From: Limiplasma sp036645955
Lineage (GTDB): Bacteria > Bacillota > Clostridia > Christensenellales > Aristaeellaceae
Reading direction: 5' to 3'
Length of the DNA stretch: 64,000 bases
Assembly (NCBI GenBank): GCA_036645955.1
Contig: JAVXND010000009.1
Coordinates: forward strand, 1 to 64,000
Below, in pieces: positions 7,901-16,156 of the stretch. Every line of letters starts with the position of its first letter. The stretch's first letter is position 1. A program made the translations under genes and the position numbers. The notes under the pieces were generated by a model that was not told the DNA's origin, searched no databases, and was given only the letters and a program-made list of their open reading frames with translations.

Positions 7901-9916
7901 ATGAAAAAACTGCTATCGATGCTACTGTCCGCGATGCTTGTGTTTGCGGCGGTACCTAGCTTTGCGCAGGAAAGCGCACCTCAATGGATCAACACCAACG
8001 TCATTGGCAATGTAACGGCCGATATGGAAACCTCCTACAAGGATGATTTTCATTTGGCGGTCAACAAGGACTGGCTTTTGAATGCGAAAGTGGCGGACGG
8101 TCAATTCCAAGCGAGTACATTTACTGTGCGCGGCGATGAAGTGCGTCAACAGGCGCTGGCGCTGATTCAGGGCGAACCGCAAACCAGCCACGAGGGTAAG
8201 CTGGTACAACAGTTCTACAAGGACTATACCGACATGGACGCAAGAAACGAGCGCGGTATGGCTCCCGTGATGCCTTTTATTGAAGAAATTCAAAAAATCC
8301 AAACGCTGGACGAGCTCACGGCTTACATGCTTCGCAACGATCAGTTTAACAACCAGCTGTATGGCTATCAGGTGATGGCTGACCTTAAGGACAGCACCCA
8401 TAACGCCCTTTACTTTGGAAGCGGCTCGTTTACACTCAAGGATGCGGACGAGTACAGGCAAATGACCCCTGTGGGCGAACGCAGGAAACAGGCAATGACC
8501 GGCTTGTATCAAAAGCTCCTAGAGCGCATTGAGTATTCGCCCGAGGAGGCAACGGCGCTGATTGAGCAGATGTATGCAATGGAAACGCAAATCGCTTTGG
8601 CATCGCAGGGAAGCTCTGCTGCCAAGAAACCCGATTATGCGGCCAGCATTTACAACCCCATTACGGCGGACGAGCTGGCGCTCAGATCTCCCACCTTCCC
8701 CATGCTCGCCTTGCTTCAAGAATACACCAATGCGGGAGTGGAAAGCTTTGTTTTAACAGAGGTCGAATGGCTTGACAAAATGAACGAGCTCTATACGCCT
8801 GAAAACATTGAAGGCTTCAAAGCGATGCTGATCTGCAACACCCTGCACGATGGTGCAACCTATTTGGATCAGACTTGCATTGATTTGCTGGACGAGGCTA
8901 GCAGTACTGCGATGGGCATGCCGGTGAAGAGCGTTTTGACAGACGATGCCTACGCCATTTGCAGTGAGAACCTAGGCATGGCCATTGGCAAAATGTACAC
9001 GGATGAATACGTATCGCCTGAAACCAAAAAGAACGTGCAAGGCATCATTGCAGATGTGGTTAAGCTTTATAAAAACCGTTTGTCCAATATAGACTGGATG
9101 AGCGAAGAAACGCGCCAAAAGGCGATTGAAAAGCTGGATCACCTGCGCGTGCGGGTTGCATACCCAGACGACTGGAGCAAATATGACGTGAGCGATATCG
9201 TGCTCCCAGAAAACGGCACATTGATTGACGATATGCTGGTCATTAACAAGCACTTAGCTAATGAACTGCTCAAGAGCCTCGCGGGGCCGATTGATCTGGA
9301 AAAGTGGGTTGGACTGGCACCGCAGATGATCAACGCCTTTTACAACCCAACCGACAACTCCATTAACATTATGTCGGGTGCTTTGGGCGGGGTGCTCTAT
9401 ACTGACAATGGCTCCATTGAGCAAATCTTGGGCGGTGTGGGCACGATGATCGCTCATGAGATTACACACGGCTTTGATACCATGGGCAGCCAATACGACA
9501 AGGACGGCAACCTCAGCAACTGGTGGACAGATGAGGATTTCGCGGCATTTGTAGCGCGGACAGACAAGGTGAACGCATATTTTAGCAGCATTGAAGCTTT
9601 GCCCGGCCAGTTTGTGGACGGCCAATTGACCATTGGCGAAACGGTGGCTGATTTGGGCGCACTCTCTTGCATGCTGGAAATGGCCAAGGGCTATGAAAAC
9701 TTTGACTATGCAACGTTTTTCGAAGTTTATGCGCGCATTTGGCCGGAGCTGGAGCCTATGGAGGTACAGCAAATGCTGTTAATGGACTCGCATGCGCCAG
9801 GATATTTGCGCACCAACGTAACCGTACAGCAATTCCAAGAGTTCTACGACACCTTTGAGGTTGTGGAGGGCGATGGCATGTACCTGGCGCCAGAACGCAG
9901 ATTGACGGTCTGGTAA
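7901..9916 (+). CDS. Secreted M13 family zinc metallopeptidase (neprilysin/PepO-like)
   Basis: 671 residues, ATG 7901 after GTGAGGA. An N-terminal signal peptide (core about 3-20, cleavage likely after SFA) precedes the mature enzyme. The zinc site is HEITH (His519, Glu520, His523) with the third ligand in GETVADLG (Glu580, Asp584), exactly the M13 pattern. Upstream motifs such as NAFYNPTDNSINIM fit the NAFY substrate-binding motif of the family, and the C-terminus ends in a Trp as in many M13 enzymes. Length is typical. These enzymes cut short peptides outside the cytoplasm. No lipobox or membrane anchor is seen, so it is probably released or wall-associated. It is a single-gene unit with its own promoter and a terminator at 9946-9993. 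Confidence 0.95.
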   Translation: MKKLLSMLLSAMLVFAAVPSFAQESAPQWINTNVIGNVTADMETSYKDDFHLAVNKDWLLNAKVADGQFQASTFTVRGDEVRQQALALIQGEPQTSHEGKLVQQFYKDYTDMDARNERGMAPVMPFIEEIQKIQTLDELTAYMLRNDQFNNQLYGYQVMADLKDSTHNALYFGSGSFTLKDADEYRQMTPVGERRKQAMTGLYQKLLERIEYSPEEATALIEQMYAMETQIALASQGSSAAKKPDYAASIYNPITADELALRSPTFPMLALLQEYTNAGVESFVLTEVEWLDKMNELYTPENIEGFKAMLICNTLHDGATYLDQTCIDLLDEASSTAMGMPVKSVLTDDAYAICSENLGMAIGKMYTDEYVSPETKKNVQGIIADVVKLYKNRLSNIDWMSEETRQKAIEKLDHLRVRVAYPDDWSKYDVSDIVLPENGTLIDDMLVINKHLANELLKSLAGPIDLEKWVGLAPQMINAFYNPTDNSINIMSGALGGVLYTDNGSIEQILGGVGTMIAHEITHGFDTMGSQYDKDGNLSNWWTDEDFAAFVARTDKVNAYFSSIEALPGQFVDGQLTIGETVADLGALSCMLEMAKGYENFDYATFFEVYARIWPELEPMEVQQMLLMDSHAPGYLRTNVTVQQFQEFYDTFEVVEGDGMYLAPERRLTVW

Positions 9917-9945
9917 GCGTGAAATTGTAAAGAATTAGGCATGGG

Positions 9946-9993
9946 ACGGGGCCACCAGTTCGCGGGAACGCGGAAGGGGGGGCCCCGTTTTTT
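9946..9993 (+). terminator. Intrinsic terminator after the M13 gene
   Basis: ACGGGGCC (9946-9953) pairs with GGCCCCGT (9981-9988), followed by a run of T. The loop is long (27 bases) and G-rich. Confidence 0.75.
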
Positions 9994-10072
9994 TGGGTGG
10001 GGGGGTTGTTGTAAATAAGAAGGGGGGGAGGGGAGGGGGATGTGAGGGTAGGTGGGGGGAAGATGGGGTGGT

Positions 10073-10112
10073 GAACGCAAACTGGGCGGACACCATATAT
10101 GGTGTCCCTACA
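10073..10112 (+). repeat. Hairpin element copy 5
   Basis: GAACGCAAACTGGGC, GGACACCATATATGGTGTCC, CTACA. A strongly G-rich tract (about 10019-10070) lies directly to its left. The following 10113-10269 stretch contains no gene or clear promoter; I note only a tandem ATCTTTATGCC pair near 10194-10213. Confidence 0.95.
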
Positions 10113-10269
10113 GGAGACGAGGGATGTATGCATAGGATCAATATAAAGTTTTGCCGCAATGCTTCATGATCATACCCTTAATCATCTTTCAAATCTTTAT
10201 GCCATCTTTATGCCAGAACGCAAATGCTAACGGCATCATTGGAAACAATGACATACAATGGAGGTGGTG

Positions 10270-10305
10270 ATGAGGGCAAAGGACTGCTTGCGCATCATCC
10301 GATGA
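10270..10305 (+). CDS. Micro-ORF 1 upstream of the trk genes (11 residues)
   Basis: ATG AGG ... CGA TGA encodes MRAKDCLRIIR. GGAGG lies 5 bases upstream, one of the better ribosome-binding sites here. Its stop overlaps the start of the next micro-ORF (ATGA at 10302-10305). A regulatory leader peptide is a reasonable guess; nothing else is known about it. Confidence 0.4.
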   Translation: MRAKDCLRIIR

Positions 10306-10346
10306 AATGTGCAGTGAAGGTGAGGTGTGAAGCAGGATGTATATGA
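10302..10346 (+). CDS. Micro-ORF 2 upstream of the trk genes (14 residues)
   Basis: Encodes MKCAVKVRCEAGCI. It starts in an ATGA overlap with micro-ORF 1 and ends in an ATGA overlap with the TrkA-N gene at 10343-10346, so ribosomes could pass from one to the next by translational coupling. It has no clear Shine-Dalgarno of its own, which fits coupling. Three of its 14 residues are Cys. Confidence 0.35.
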   Translation: MKCAVKVRCEAGCI

Positions 10347-10750
10347 TCATAGCCGGCTGCGGCAGGCTGGGTTCCAGCCTTGCGCTCAGGCTATCCGCCG
10401 AAGGAAACGATGTTGCGGTGATTGATAAGCTGAGCAAGAATTTTGAAACGCTGGGTCACGGCTTCAATGGCATTTGCGTAACGGGGGTGCCCATTGACGA
10501 GGATGTGCTCAAAAAGGCCGAAATTGAAAGCGCCGATGTGCTGATTGCGGCTACGCCAGACGATAATCAAAACATTATGATATCGCAGATTGCAAAGAAG
10601 CTGTATCAGGTGCCTGTGGTGATTACGCGCACGTCCACGCCAGAGCGTGAACAGGTGCTGCGCAAAATGGGCTTTGATACGATCTGCCCGACAAATTTGG
10701 CCGCAAATGTACTTGCGGAAAAGCTATTGGCGAAAGGCACAGTAAAATGA
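10343..10750 (+). CDS. TrkA-N (RCK) domain protein, first potassium-uptake regulatory subunit
   Basis: 135 residues from ATG 10343; the alternative ATG 10337 is too close to AGGA, and 10343 also overlaps the micro-ORF stop. The N-terminus MIIAGCGRLGSSLA is a Rossmann GxGxxG nucleotide-binding motif, and the protein ends soon after the Rossmann fold, so it has only an RCK-N domain and no TrkA-C domain. RCK domains bind NAD(H) or ATP/ADP on the cytoplasmic side and gate Trk/Ktr channels. The stop overlaps the start of the second TrkA gene (ATGA, 10747). Two RCK genes in a row before trkH suggest a mixed ring. Confidence 0.9.
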   Translation: MIIAGCGRLGSSLALRLSAEGNDVAVIDKLSKNFETLGHGFNGICVTGVPIDEDVLKKAEIESADVLIAATPDDNQNIMISQIAKKLYQVPVVITRTSTPEREQVLRKMGFDTICPTNLAANVLAEKLLAKGTVK

Positions 10751-11421
10751 AAATTTTGATTGCGGGCGGCGGAAACGTCGGCTATTATCTGGTAAAAACA
10801 TTGCTCAAGGAGAAGCACCGCATATTGGCCGTTGACCACGACCATGAGCGCTGTGAACAAATTGCGGAGGAGTTTTCGCGCGTGGAGGTTACCTGCGGCG
10901 ACGCTACGGACGCGGTTTGCTTACAGGAGGCGGGCATCCAAACAGCGGACGCGGTGATTGCGGTTACGGGGCAGGATCAAAACAATCTGGTCATTTGCCA
11001 GCTGGCCAAGGATTATTTCGGGGTGCAAAAAACCATCGCAAGGGTCAACAACCCCAAAAACATCCGCGTGTTTGAAAAGCTCGGCGTGGACTCCGTGGTG
11101 AGCAGTACGGCAAAGATTGCCGCCATCATTGGGCAGGAGCTGGATTGGGTGGATGTAAACGCCATCCTCAAATCCAAATCCGACAATTTACGCATGCGCA
11201 TGTTCATTGTCAGCGACGATGCGTTTGCCAATGAAAAAGCGGTCAGCATGCTCCAATTGCCCAAGGGTATGATTATTATCACCATTGTGCGCGGAGACAG
11301 CGCCATTGTGCCCAATGGTCAAACAAAGGTGCAGGCGGGCGATGAGGTGATCCTCATGGGCAGTGCCGAGGAAATGAATGCTGCTGAAAATTGCTTTTGC
11401 AATGCGCGTGTGAAAAACTAA
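10747..11421 (+). CDS. trkA: TrkA-type potassium uptake regulatory subunit (RCK-N + RCK-C)
   Basis: 224 residues, starting in a 4-base overlap with the preceding gene. MKILIAGGGNVGYYL is the dinucleotide-binding motif, and an acidic residue follows at the end of strand 2 (LAVDHDHERC). Residues about 1-130 form TrkA-N and about 140-222 form TrkA-C, with GDEVILMGSAEEM near the end. Length matches single-unit TrkA/KtrA proteins. Works as the cytoplasmic gating ring of the TrkH channel encoded 145 bases downstream. Confidence 0.93.
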   Translation: MKILIAGGGNVGYYLVKTLLKEKHRILAVDHDHERCEQIAEEFSRVEVTCGDATDAVCLQEAGIQTADAVIAVTGQDQNNLVICQLAKDYFGVQKTIARVNNPKNIRVFEKLGVDSVVSSTAKIAAIIGQELDWVDVNAILKSKSDNLRMRMFIVSDDAFANEKAVSMLQLPKGMIIITIVRGDSAIVPNGQTKVQAGDEVILMGSAEEMNAAENCFCNARVKN

Positions 11422-11454
11422 AGCCGCAAAAAGGCTGGGAGAGGATGTACTTTT

Positions 11455-11562
11455 ATGATCAAGGCAAAAAAATCGGTCGCGATCGGCATTTTGCGCGAGG
11501 TATGCTATGCGTGCTTACTCATAGGCTTCGGTCTGGCGGTTGCTATGTTAGCGGTGGTGTAA
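11455..11562 (+). CDS. 35-residue single-helix membrane peptide in the trk operon
   Basis: ATG 11455 to TAA 11562, with GAGAGG about 10 bases upstream. The sequence starts MIKAKKSVAIGILRE and ends in a hydrophobic stretch of about 18 residues (from CYACLLIGF to the C-terminus), i.e. a basic, positive-inside N-terminus and one transmembrane helix. It lies exactly between trkA and trkH, 4 bases before the trkH ATG, where a weak trkH ribosome-binding site suggests translational coupling. It may be an accessory subunit, by analogy with small helper peptides such as KdpF, but there is no sequence similarity I can point to. Confidence 0.6.
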   Translation: MIKAKKSVAIGILREVCYACLLIGFGLAVAMLAVV

Positions 11563-11566
11563 AACC

Positions 11567-13072
11567 ATGTTTGAAAAACCGGTCAATCGACTATTGCCAA
11601 TATCGTACTATATTGGCTGTGTGCTTACGGCGCTTGGCGCGGCTGAGCTGATTCCGCTTGCGGTGGCGCTTTGCTGGCGTGAGTGGCAGGTTGCGGCCAT
11701 TTTTGTGTTTACCATGTCTGTGATGGTGATTGTGGGCGCATCGCTTATTTTGCTGGGGTGCCGCCACCGCGCGGAAAAGCTCAGCTGGGCGGAGGGCATG
11801 GTGGTAGCGTCCGCCTCCTGGCTGCTTGGGATGCTTTTATGCGCACTGCCGTACCAGTTTAGCGGGCATTATCTTTCTTATTTGGATTGCTGCTTTGATG
11901 TGATGAGCGGGCTTACCACCACGGGTGTGGTGATGATTCAGAACATGGATCATCTCTCCTACGGCATGAATACATGGCGCTTTATTCTCACCTTTATTGG
12001 CGGGCAGGGCATGGTGGTGCTGGCGCTTTGCTTTTTGACCAAGGAAACGAGCGGCGCATACAAAATGTACGTGGGTGAAGCCAAGGACGAACAGCTTCGC
12101 CCCAACGCGCGCAACACCGCGCGGAGCATTTGGTCCATCAGCCTGCTATACCTGCTGATTGGTTCACTGATGACATGGGTTGCGGTGATGGAGGCGGGGG
12201 TGCCTGCGGGCAAGGCCTTCCTACACGGCGTGTGGCTATACATGTCCGCTTGGAGCACGGGCGGTTTTGCGCCCATGTCTCAAAATGTGCTGTACTACCA
12301 CAGCGCGGCGGTGGAAATTGTAACGGTGGTTTTTTTCGTGATAGGCTCCTTCAACTTTGCACTGCATTACGCCGTGCTCAAGGGTAAAAAGCGTGAAATT
12401 CGCCGCAACATTGAAACGATCACCTTTGCTGTAACGCTCACCATTTTGGTGCTGATTACCACCCTTGGGCTGATGCGTGACAACGTGTACCCCGATGCGA
12501 TGTCGCTATTCCGCAAAGGCTTTTATCAGCTGGTTTCCGGACACACAACCACCGGCTTTATGACGGTGTACGCCAAACAATTCTACTACGAATGGGGCGA
12601 CATTGCCCTGTTTGCCATTACGGTTTCCATGCTCCTAGGCGGCAGTGCCTGCTCCACGGCGGGCGGCTTCAAGGGCTTGCGCACGGGCATTATTTTCAGC
12701 ACCTTTAAGACGGAATTAAAGCGCATGATGCTGCCTGAATCCCGTGTATGCGAACAGAAAATTCACCACATACGCGATGTGGTGCTGTCGGACGCGGCGG
12801 TGAGAAGCGCCTTTGTGATTGTAACGGCTTACCTGATTACCTTTGTGATCGGCACGCTTGCGGGCATGTTTGCAGGGTTCCCCTTTGCGATGGCGGCGTT
12901 TGAATCGGCCTCGGTCACGGGCAATGTAGGGTTGACCATCGGCATATCAAGCCCCACGATTCCAGCGATGCTCAAAATGGTTTACATTGTGATGATGTGG
13001 CTTGCAAGGCTTGAGTTTATGTCCGTACTGGCGCTGGGCGCTTATTTATTGAAAAGGACTGGAAGAAAATGA
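11567..13072 (+). CDS. trkH: TrkH/KtrB family potassium channel subunit
   Basis: 501 residues with about ten or more hydrophobic segments. The selectivity-filter loops of the four M1-P-M2 repeats are visible: SGLTTTGVV, SAWSTGGFA, SGHTTTGFM and ESASVTGNVGLT. Repeats with T-x-G cores of this kind are diagnostic of Trk/Ktr/HKT transporters. The conserved GGSACSTAGGFKGLR segment precedes the last repeat. Imports potassium with the RCK subunits encoded just upstream. Its stop overlaps the next start (ATGA, 13069), so the lipoprotein-like gene belongs to the same operon. Confidence 0.95.
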   Translation: MFEKPVNRLLPISYYIGCVLTALGAAELIPLAVALCWREWQVAAIFVFTMSVMVIVGASLILLGCRHRAEKLSWAEGMVVASASWLLGMLLCALPYQFSGHYLSYLDCCFDVMSGLTTTGVVMIQNMDHLSYGMNTWRFILTFIGGQGMVVLALCFLTKETSGAYKMYVGEAKDEQLRPNARNTARSIWSISLLYLLIGSLMTWVAVMEAGVPAGKAFLHGVWLYMSAWSTGGFAPMSQNVLYYHSAAVEIVTVVFFVIGSFNFALHYAVLKGKKREIRRNIETITFAVTLTILVLITTLGLMRDNVYPDAMSLFRKGFYQLVSGHTTTGFMTVYAKQFYYEWGDIALFAITVSMLLGGSACSTAGGFKGLRTGIIFSTFKTELKRMMLPESRVCEQKIHHIRDVVLSDAAVRSAFVIVTAYLITFVIGTLAGMFAGFPFAMAAFESASVTGNVGLTIGISSPTIPAMLKMVYIVMMWLARLEFMSVLALGAYLLKRTGRK

Positions 13073-13575
13073 AGCTAAAAACAGGGCGCTTGCTTGGGCT
13101 TTTGGCGCTTGTGCTGCTGCTGCCGATGGGCGCATGCGCACAGGAGGGCAGCATTGGCAGTGTAAGGCTCATTGAAAACGCGAAGCAATATGATGGGCAG
13201 CAGATTGTGTTTGAGGGCGAGGCTGTGGGGGATATATTGCAGCGCACGGAGCATGCATGGCTTTGCCTGAGCGACGAAAGCAACAGCAGCATCAGCATAT
13301 GGACGCCGAGCGAGCTGGCAAGTCAAGTGATCATGGTGGGGGATTACAGCCATCATGGCGACGAGCTTCGCGTAAGCGGGGTATTTCATCGCGCCTGTGC
13401 AGAGCATGGTGGGGATATGGATATTCACGCGGATGCGGCGGAGGTGACCGCGCGGGGGAGCGATATTGTGCATGAGGTTTCCGTGCCGCTGATGGTGAGC
13501 GCGGGGGCGCTGCTGCTGATTGCGCTGACGCTGGTGGGGTTTGTGATTGTGAAGCACAGGGGGGAGAAGGGGTAG
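13069..13575 (+). CDS. Exported OB-fold-like protein with a C-terminal membrane helix
   Basis: 168 residues. An N-terminal signal (about 8-22) ends at MGAC, a possible although not ideal lipobox. Residues about 25-130 (NAKQYDGQQIVFEGEAVGD..., WLCLSDESNSSISIW, ELRVSGVFHRAC) have the spacing of an OB-fold of the kind seen in tRNA_anti-like/DNA-binding-like exported proteins. A transmembrane helix follows at about 142-162, then a basic tail HRGEKG. So it has either two anchors or a lipid anchor plus a helix. Translationally coupled to trkH; a role near the channel is inference from position only. Confidence 0.7.
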   Translation: MKLKTGRLLGLLALVLLLPMGACAQEGSIGSVRLIENAKQYDGQQIVFEGEAVGDILQRTEHAWLCLSDESNSSISIWTPSELASQVIMVGDYSHHGDELRVSGVFHRACAEHGGDMDIHADAAEVTARGSDIVHEVSVPLMVSAGALLLIALTLVGFVIVKHRGEKG

Positions 13576-13615
13576 GAGGGGCGTAGGGGAGTAACAGGGG
13601 GTGTGCGTAGGGGGT

Positions 13616-13655
13616 GAACGCCAGCTGGGCGGACACCATATATGGTGTCCCTACA
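13616..13655 (+). repeat. Hairpin element copy 6
   Basis: GAACGCCAGCTGGGC, GGACACCATATATGGTGTCC, CTACA. A G-rich tract runs from the end of the preceding gene to its left border (about 13558-13615). Confidence 0.95.
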
Positions 13656-13712
13656 GGGTACCCAGATGGTTGGTGTTCATACGGGGTGTTTGGCTTTTCC
13701 GATGGGAGGGGT

Positions 13713-13752
13713 GAACGCCAGCTGGGCGGACACCATAGTTGGTGTTTCTACA
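13713..13752 (+). repeat. Hairpin element copy 7 (decayed, donates a stop codon)
   Basis: GAACGCCAGCTGGGC followed by GGACACCATAGTTGGTGTTT: the palindrome has decayed at the loop and one end. It lies 97 bases after copy 6 in the same orientation. Its CTA (13748-13750) is the TAG stop of the MFS gene on the minus strand. Confidence 0.9.
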
Positions 13753-15028
13753 GGGTGTTTTTTCGTTTGCTGGGCTTTTCCAACAGGAACCAGAGGTAGG
13801 CGCACATGCCTACTGAACAAATGGCACCCAAGAGGTTCAAAACCTGCTGCGGAAAAATTTGAACGCCTATCAGCACGATGGGCGTTTTTTCCAGCGCCGC
13901 CAACAACAAACCGCCTGCGTAGGACATGCCGAAGCCCACCACGCCTGAAAGCGCCGCGCTTACGGCAAATTGCATGGGGCGTTCCTCCTCGGGCATTAAA
14001 TCCAGCTTAATGCCGAACTGCCCCACGCCTATGAAGCTCCAAGCCAAAGAGGACAAGGCCTGCATGACCAAATACATGGGCTGTGCGTTGCTGGGAACCA
14101 TGAGCGCCCAAATCAAATAATGAATGCCGAAAATGCCGACGGCATAGCGAAGCATGCGTGCCATGCCGTGACGATCCGCCAGCTTGCCCATTTTACGTGC
14201 GATGAAGATGCGGGCGATGTTGCCCACGAAGCCAACCACCGAAAGAAAAGTAAAGTGAATGGCGAGCTGTTTAATGGAGTAGCCTGCGTTGTAGGGCGCG
14301 GCAATGTAAAAAGTGAGCATCCACAAGCAATCCAAAAAGAAAATTTTGCGGAAGGAGGCTTGCGCAAAGCAATGCTTGATTTGTGCGAGCATGCCCATGG
14401 TTTTAGGCTTTGCCTTGGCTGCCGCAGCGCAGGTATCCCGCGCCTTCCAATACAGAAACAGCCCGCAAAGGGACAGCACAAGCACCATGACCGCTAAAAT
14501 GGCGAAGGCGGTGGTGCGAAGCTCGCCTTCAAAGCGGTCTATGATCATGCCGCTCACGAGCAGTACCAAAGACATCACCGCCATGGAAATGGCATCCTTT
14601 GTGCCAAAGTAGCGCCCGCGGATTTCGATGGGCACAAGCTCGGAAATCCATGTGGAGGTGGCGGGGCCGCCAAGCGTAATCAAAATGCGGGAGAGGGAAT
14701 ACCCCACCACCAAGATGCTCACCTTTGCGGTTTGGGAAATGGGGAAGAAGGGAATGACAAAAAACAACGCCATCCACACCCGCTGAAAGCCCATTAAACA
14801 GGTAATCAGCTTCTTTTTTTGCCGAAGAAAGCCAAAGCGAAGCGTGAGCAGCTGAAACAGCGCCGCCAAACTACCCACAGAAAGCACAATGCCGATATCC
14901 GCATCGGACATGCCCAAATACACCATGAGCGCCGCCAAATAAATGCCGCCGGAGAGCTGATCCACCGTGGCCATGCTCGCTTCGCCGAAAGCAAAAAAGG
15001 TGCGGCTCTTGCTGTCGCCCAGCTTCAT
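13748..15028 (-). CDS. MFS transporter, 12-helix type
   Basis: 426 residues from ATG 15028, chosen because GGGGA lies about 7 bases upstream and because an extended -10 box at 15099-15107 would place the transcript start just downstream of the more distal ATG (15094). About 12 hydrophobic segments are visible, with a central cytoplasmic loop near residues 190-225 (KARDTCAAAAKAKPKTMG). The loop RYFGTKDAISMAVMS and the GRYFG-type motif between helices fit the major facilitator superfamily. Substrate cannot be told. The C-terminus (KPSKRKNTL) ends in CTG TAG supplied by hairpin copy 7. It is a single-gene unit convergent with the trk operon. Confidence 0.85.
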   Translation of the reverse strand: MKLGDSKSRTFFAFGEASMATVDQLSGGIYLAALMVYLGMSDADIGIVLSVGSLAALFQLLTLRFGFLRQKKKLITCLMGFQRVWMALFFVIPFFPISQTAKVSILVVGYSLSRILITLGGPATSTWISELVPIEIRGRYFGTKDAISMAVMSLVLLVSGMIIDRFEGELRTTAFAILAVMVLVLSLCGLFLYWKARDTCAAAAKAKPKTMGMLAQIKHCFAQASFRKIFFLDCLWMLTFYIAAPYNAGYSIKQLAIHFTFLSVVGFVGNIARIFIARKMGKLADRHGMARMLRYAVGIFGIHYLIWALMVPSNAQPMYLVMQALSSLAWSFIGVGQFGIKLDLMPEEERPMQFAVSAALSGVVGFGMSYAGGLLLAALEKTPIVLIGVQIFPQQVLNLLGAICSVGMCAYLWFLLEKPSKRKNTL

Positions 15029-15098
15029 GGCACAATCCCCATGGCTCCGCCATTTTCGTGCGCACTGCTGCAGCGAGCGCTTCAACCTTTGCATTGCA

Positions 15099-15107
15099 GT
15101 TATACCA
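15099..15107 (-). promoter_or_regulatory. Extended -10 promoter for the MFS gene
   Basis: TGGTATAAC on the minus strand, no clear -35. Leader of about 65 bases to the ATG at 15028. Confidence 0.35.
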
Positions 15108-15264
15108 GCCTTCTCAAGTGGTGCGTTTGCCTATTTGTGTGCATTGCCCAAATGCGTTTTGAAGTGCAACGCACAAGGTATTCTACACCTAGGGCGGAAG
15201 TCCTTGAGGGTTGGCAAAAACATTTATGCGGAAGCTTGGATTTGGGCGCTTTTACGTAACGGTG

Positions 15265-15303
15265 AAACGCGCCTAGTTCCCTTTGAAAGGGCTAGGCGCG
15301 TTT
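15265..15303 (-). terminator. Intrinsic terminator of the SANT-like gene
   Basis: AAACGCGCCTAG (15265-15276) pairs with CTAGGCGCGTTT (15292-15303). On the minus strand it follows the stop at 15327 by 24 bases and ends in TTTC. Almost symmetrical, so it may also work on the plus strand. Confidence 0.75.
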
Positions 15304-15326
15304 GGGCGGGCATGGGGATTGCGACG

Positions 15327-16082
15327 CTATTGCATGGCGCGGGCATCCTCCAGCGCCATTTTGAGCAGATCAACCTCCACGCGCAGGCGGTCAGCCTCGC
15401 GGCGGGCATCCTCAAAGCGGCGGTCGTACAGGGGTTCTTCGTCCACAAGCGGGGCGCTGGCCGCGCTTGCGCATTCATCCGCCATGCGGGCGTTTTCATC
15501 GGCACGCTTGAGCAGCTCGCAAAGCCCTTCTAGCATTTGGGAAACGCAGGGGTCGTTCATGCATTGGGCCAGCTGTGCAAGCGGACTGTGGCTTTGCGGC
15601 GCGGGAGCACGGCCGTAATGGCGGCAGGTGATGACCGCATCGGGGCAGGGCAAGCCCTGCGCGCGCAGCTCGTCGGCAACGCTTAGCAACAATTCGGGAC
15701 GGTTTTTGAGTATGGAACGGTACTTGTTTTGATAGCGAAGCATGCCTGCACGGTCGCCGTCCGCAAGGCGGGTGACGCAAGCGCGAACGCTTTCCCCCTG
15801 CTGTCTGCCCATGAGCACATTGCGCAGAAGCTCATGAAGCTCGTCTTTTGTGAAGGCGCGAAAGGGCTGCTGCTTTGGTGCAAGCTCGGGAACCTCGCGC
15901 ACCCTTGCGTAGTAGAAATTGCGAATGCTATTGGGCTTGCGTGAAAGCCGCCCGCCTACATCCGCAAAAACCTCGCGCAGAGCACGCCCTTCCTGTGTGG
16001 CTTCCCTGACAGTGGAAAATAGCAGGTCGATTTCATCCTTCTGCCAGCCGCCGCGTGGATGGTTGGTGATTACCTGTGTCAT
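15327..16082 (-). CDS. SANT/Myb-like DNA-binding protein, RsfA-like N-terminus
   Basis: 251 residues; ATG 16082 with GGAGG 8 bases upstream. Residues about 11-60 (GGWQKDEIDLLF...GRLSRKPNSIRNFYY) look like a SANT/Myb tri-helical domain with spaced aromatic residues, as in the prespore regulator RsfA and related sporulation-linked proteins. The middle is helical and basic. The C-terminus (about 205-250) is a heptad-rich coiled coil that could mediate dimerisation (for example RREADRLRVEVDLLKMAL). In a spore former a sporulation regulator is plausible, but this rests on the N-terminal domain and is not certain. It lies 74 bases after the orphan solute-binding-like gene. Confidence 0.65.
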   Translation of the reverse strand: MTQVITNHPRGGWQKDEIDLLFSTVREATQEGRALREVFADVGGRLSRKPNSIRNFYYARVREVPELAPKQQPFRAFTKDELHELLRNVLMGRQQGESVRACVTRLADGDRAGMLRYQNKYRSILKNRPELLLSVADELRAQGLPCPDAVITCRHYGRAPAPQSHSPLAQLAQCMNDPCVSQMLEGLCELLKRADENARMADECASAASAPLVDEEPLYDRRFEDARREADRLRVEVDLLKMALEDARAMQ

Positions 16083-16156
16083 GATCGTCGCCTCCGATGG
16101 AATTGATACAGGGTCTAGTATGGAGCTATGCGCAGGATTTATACACTATGTGCGGT

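Noticed and set aside
8000..9780. Minus-strand frames of 90-200 codons inside the M13 peptidase gene
   Set aside because: Antisense shadows of a well-supported gene; no start signals or recognisable domains.
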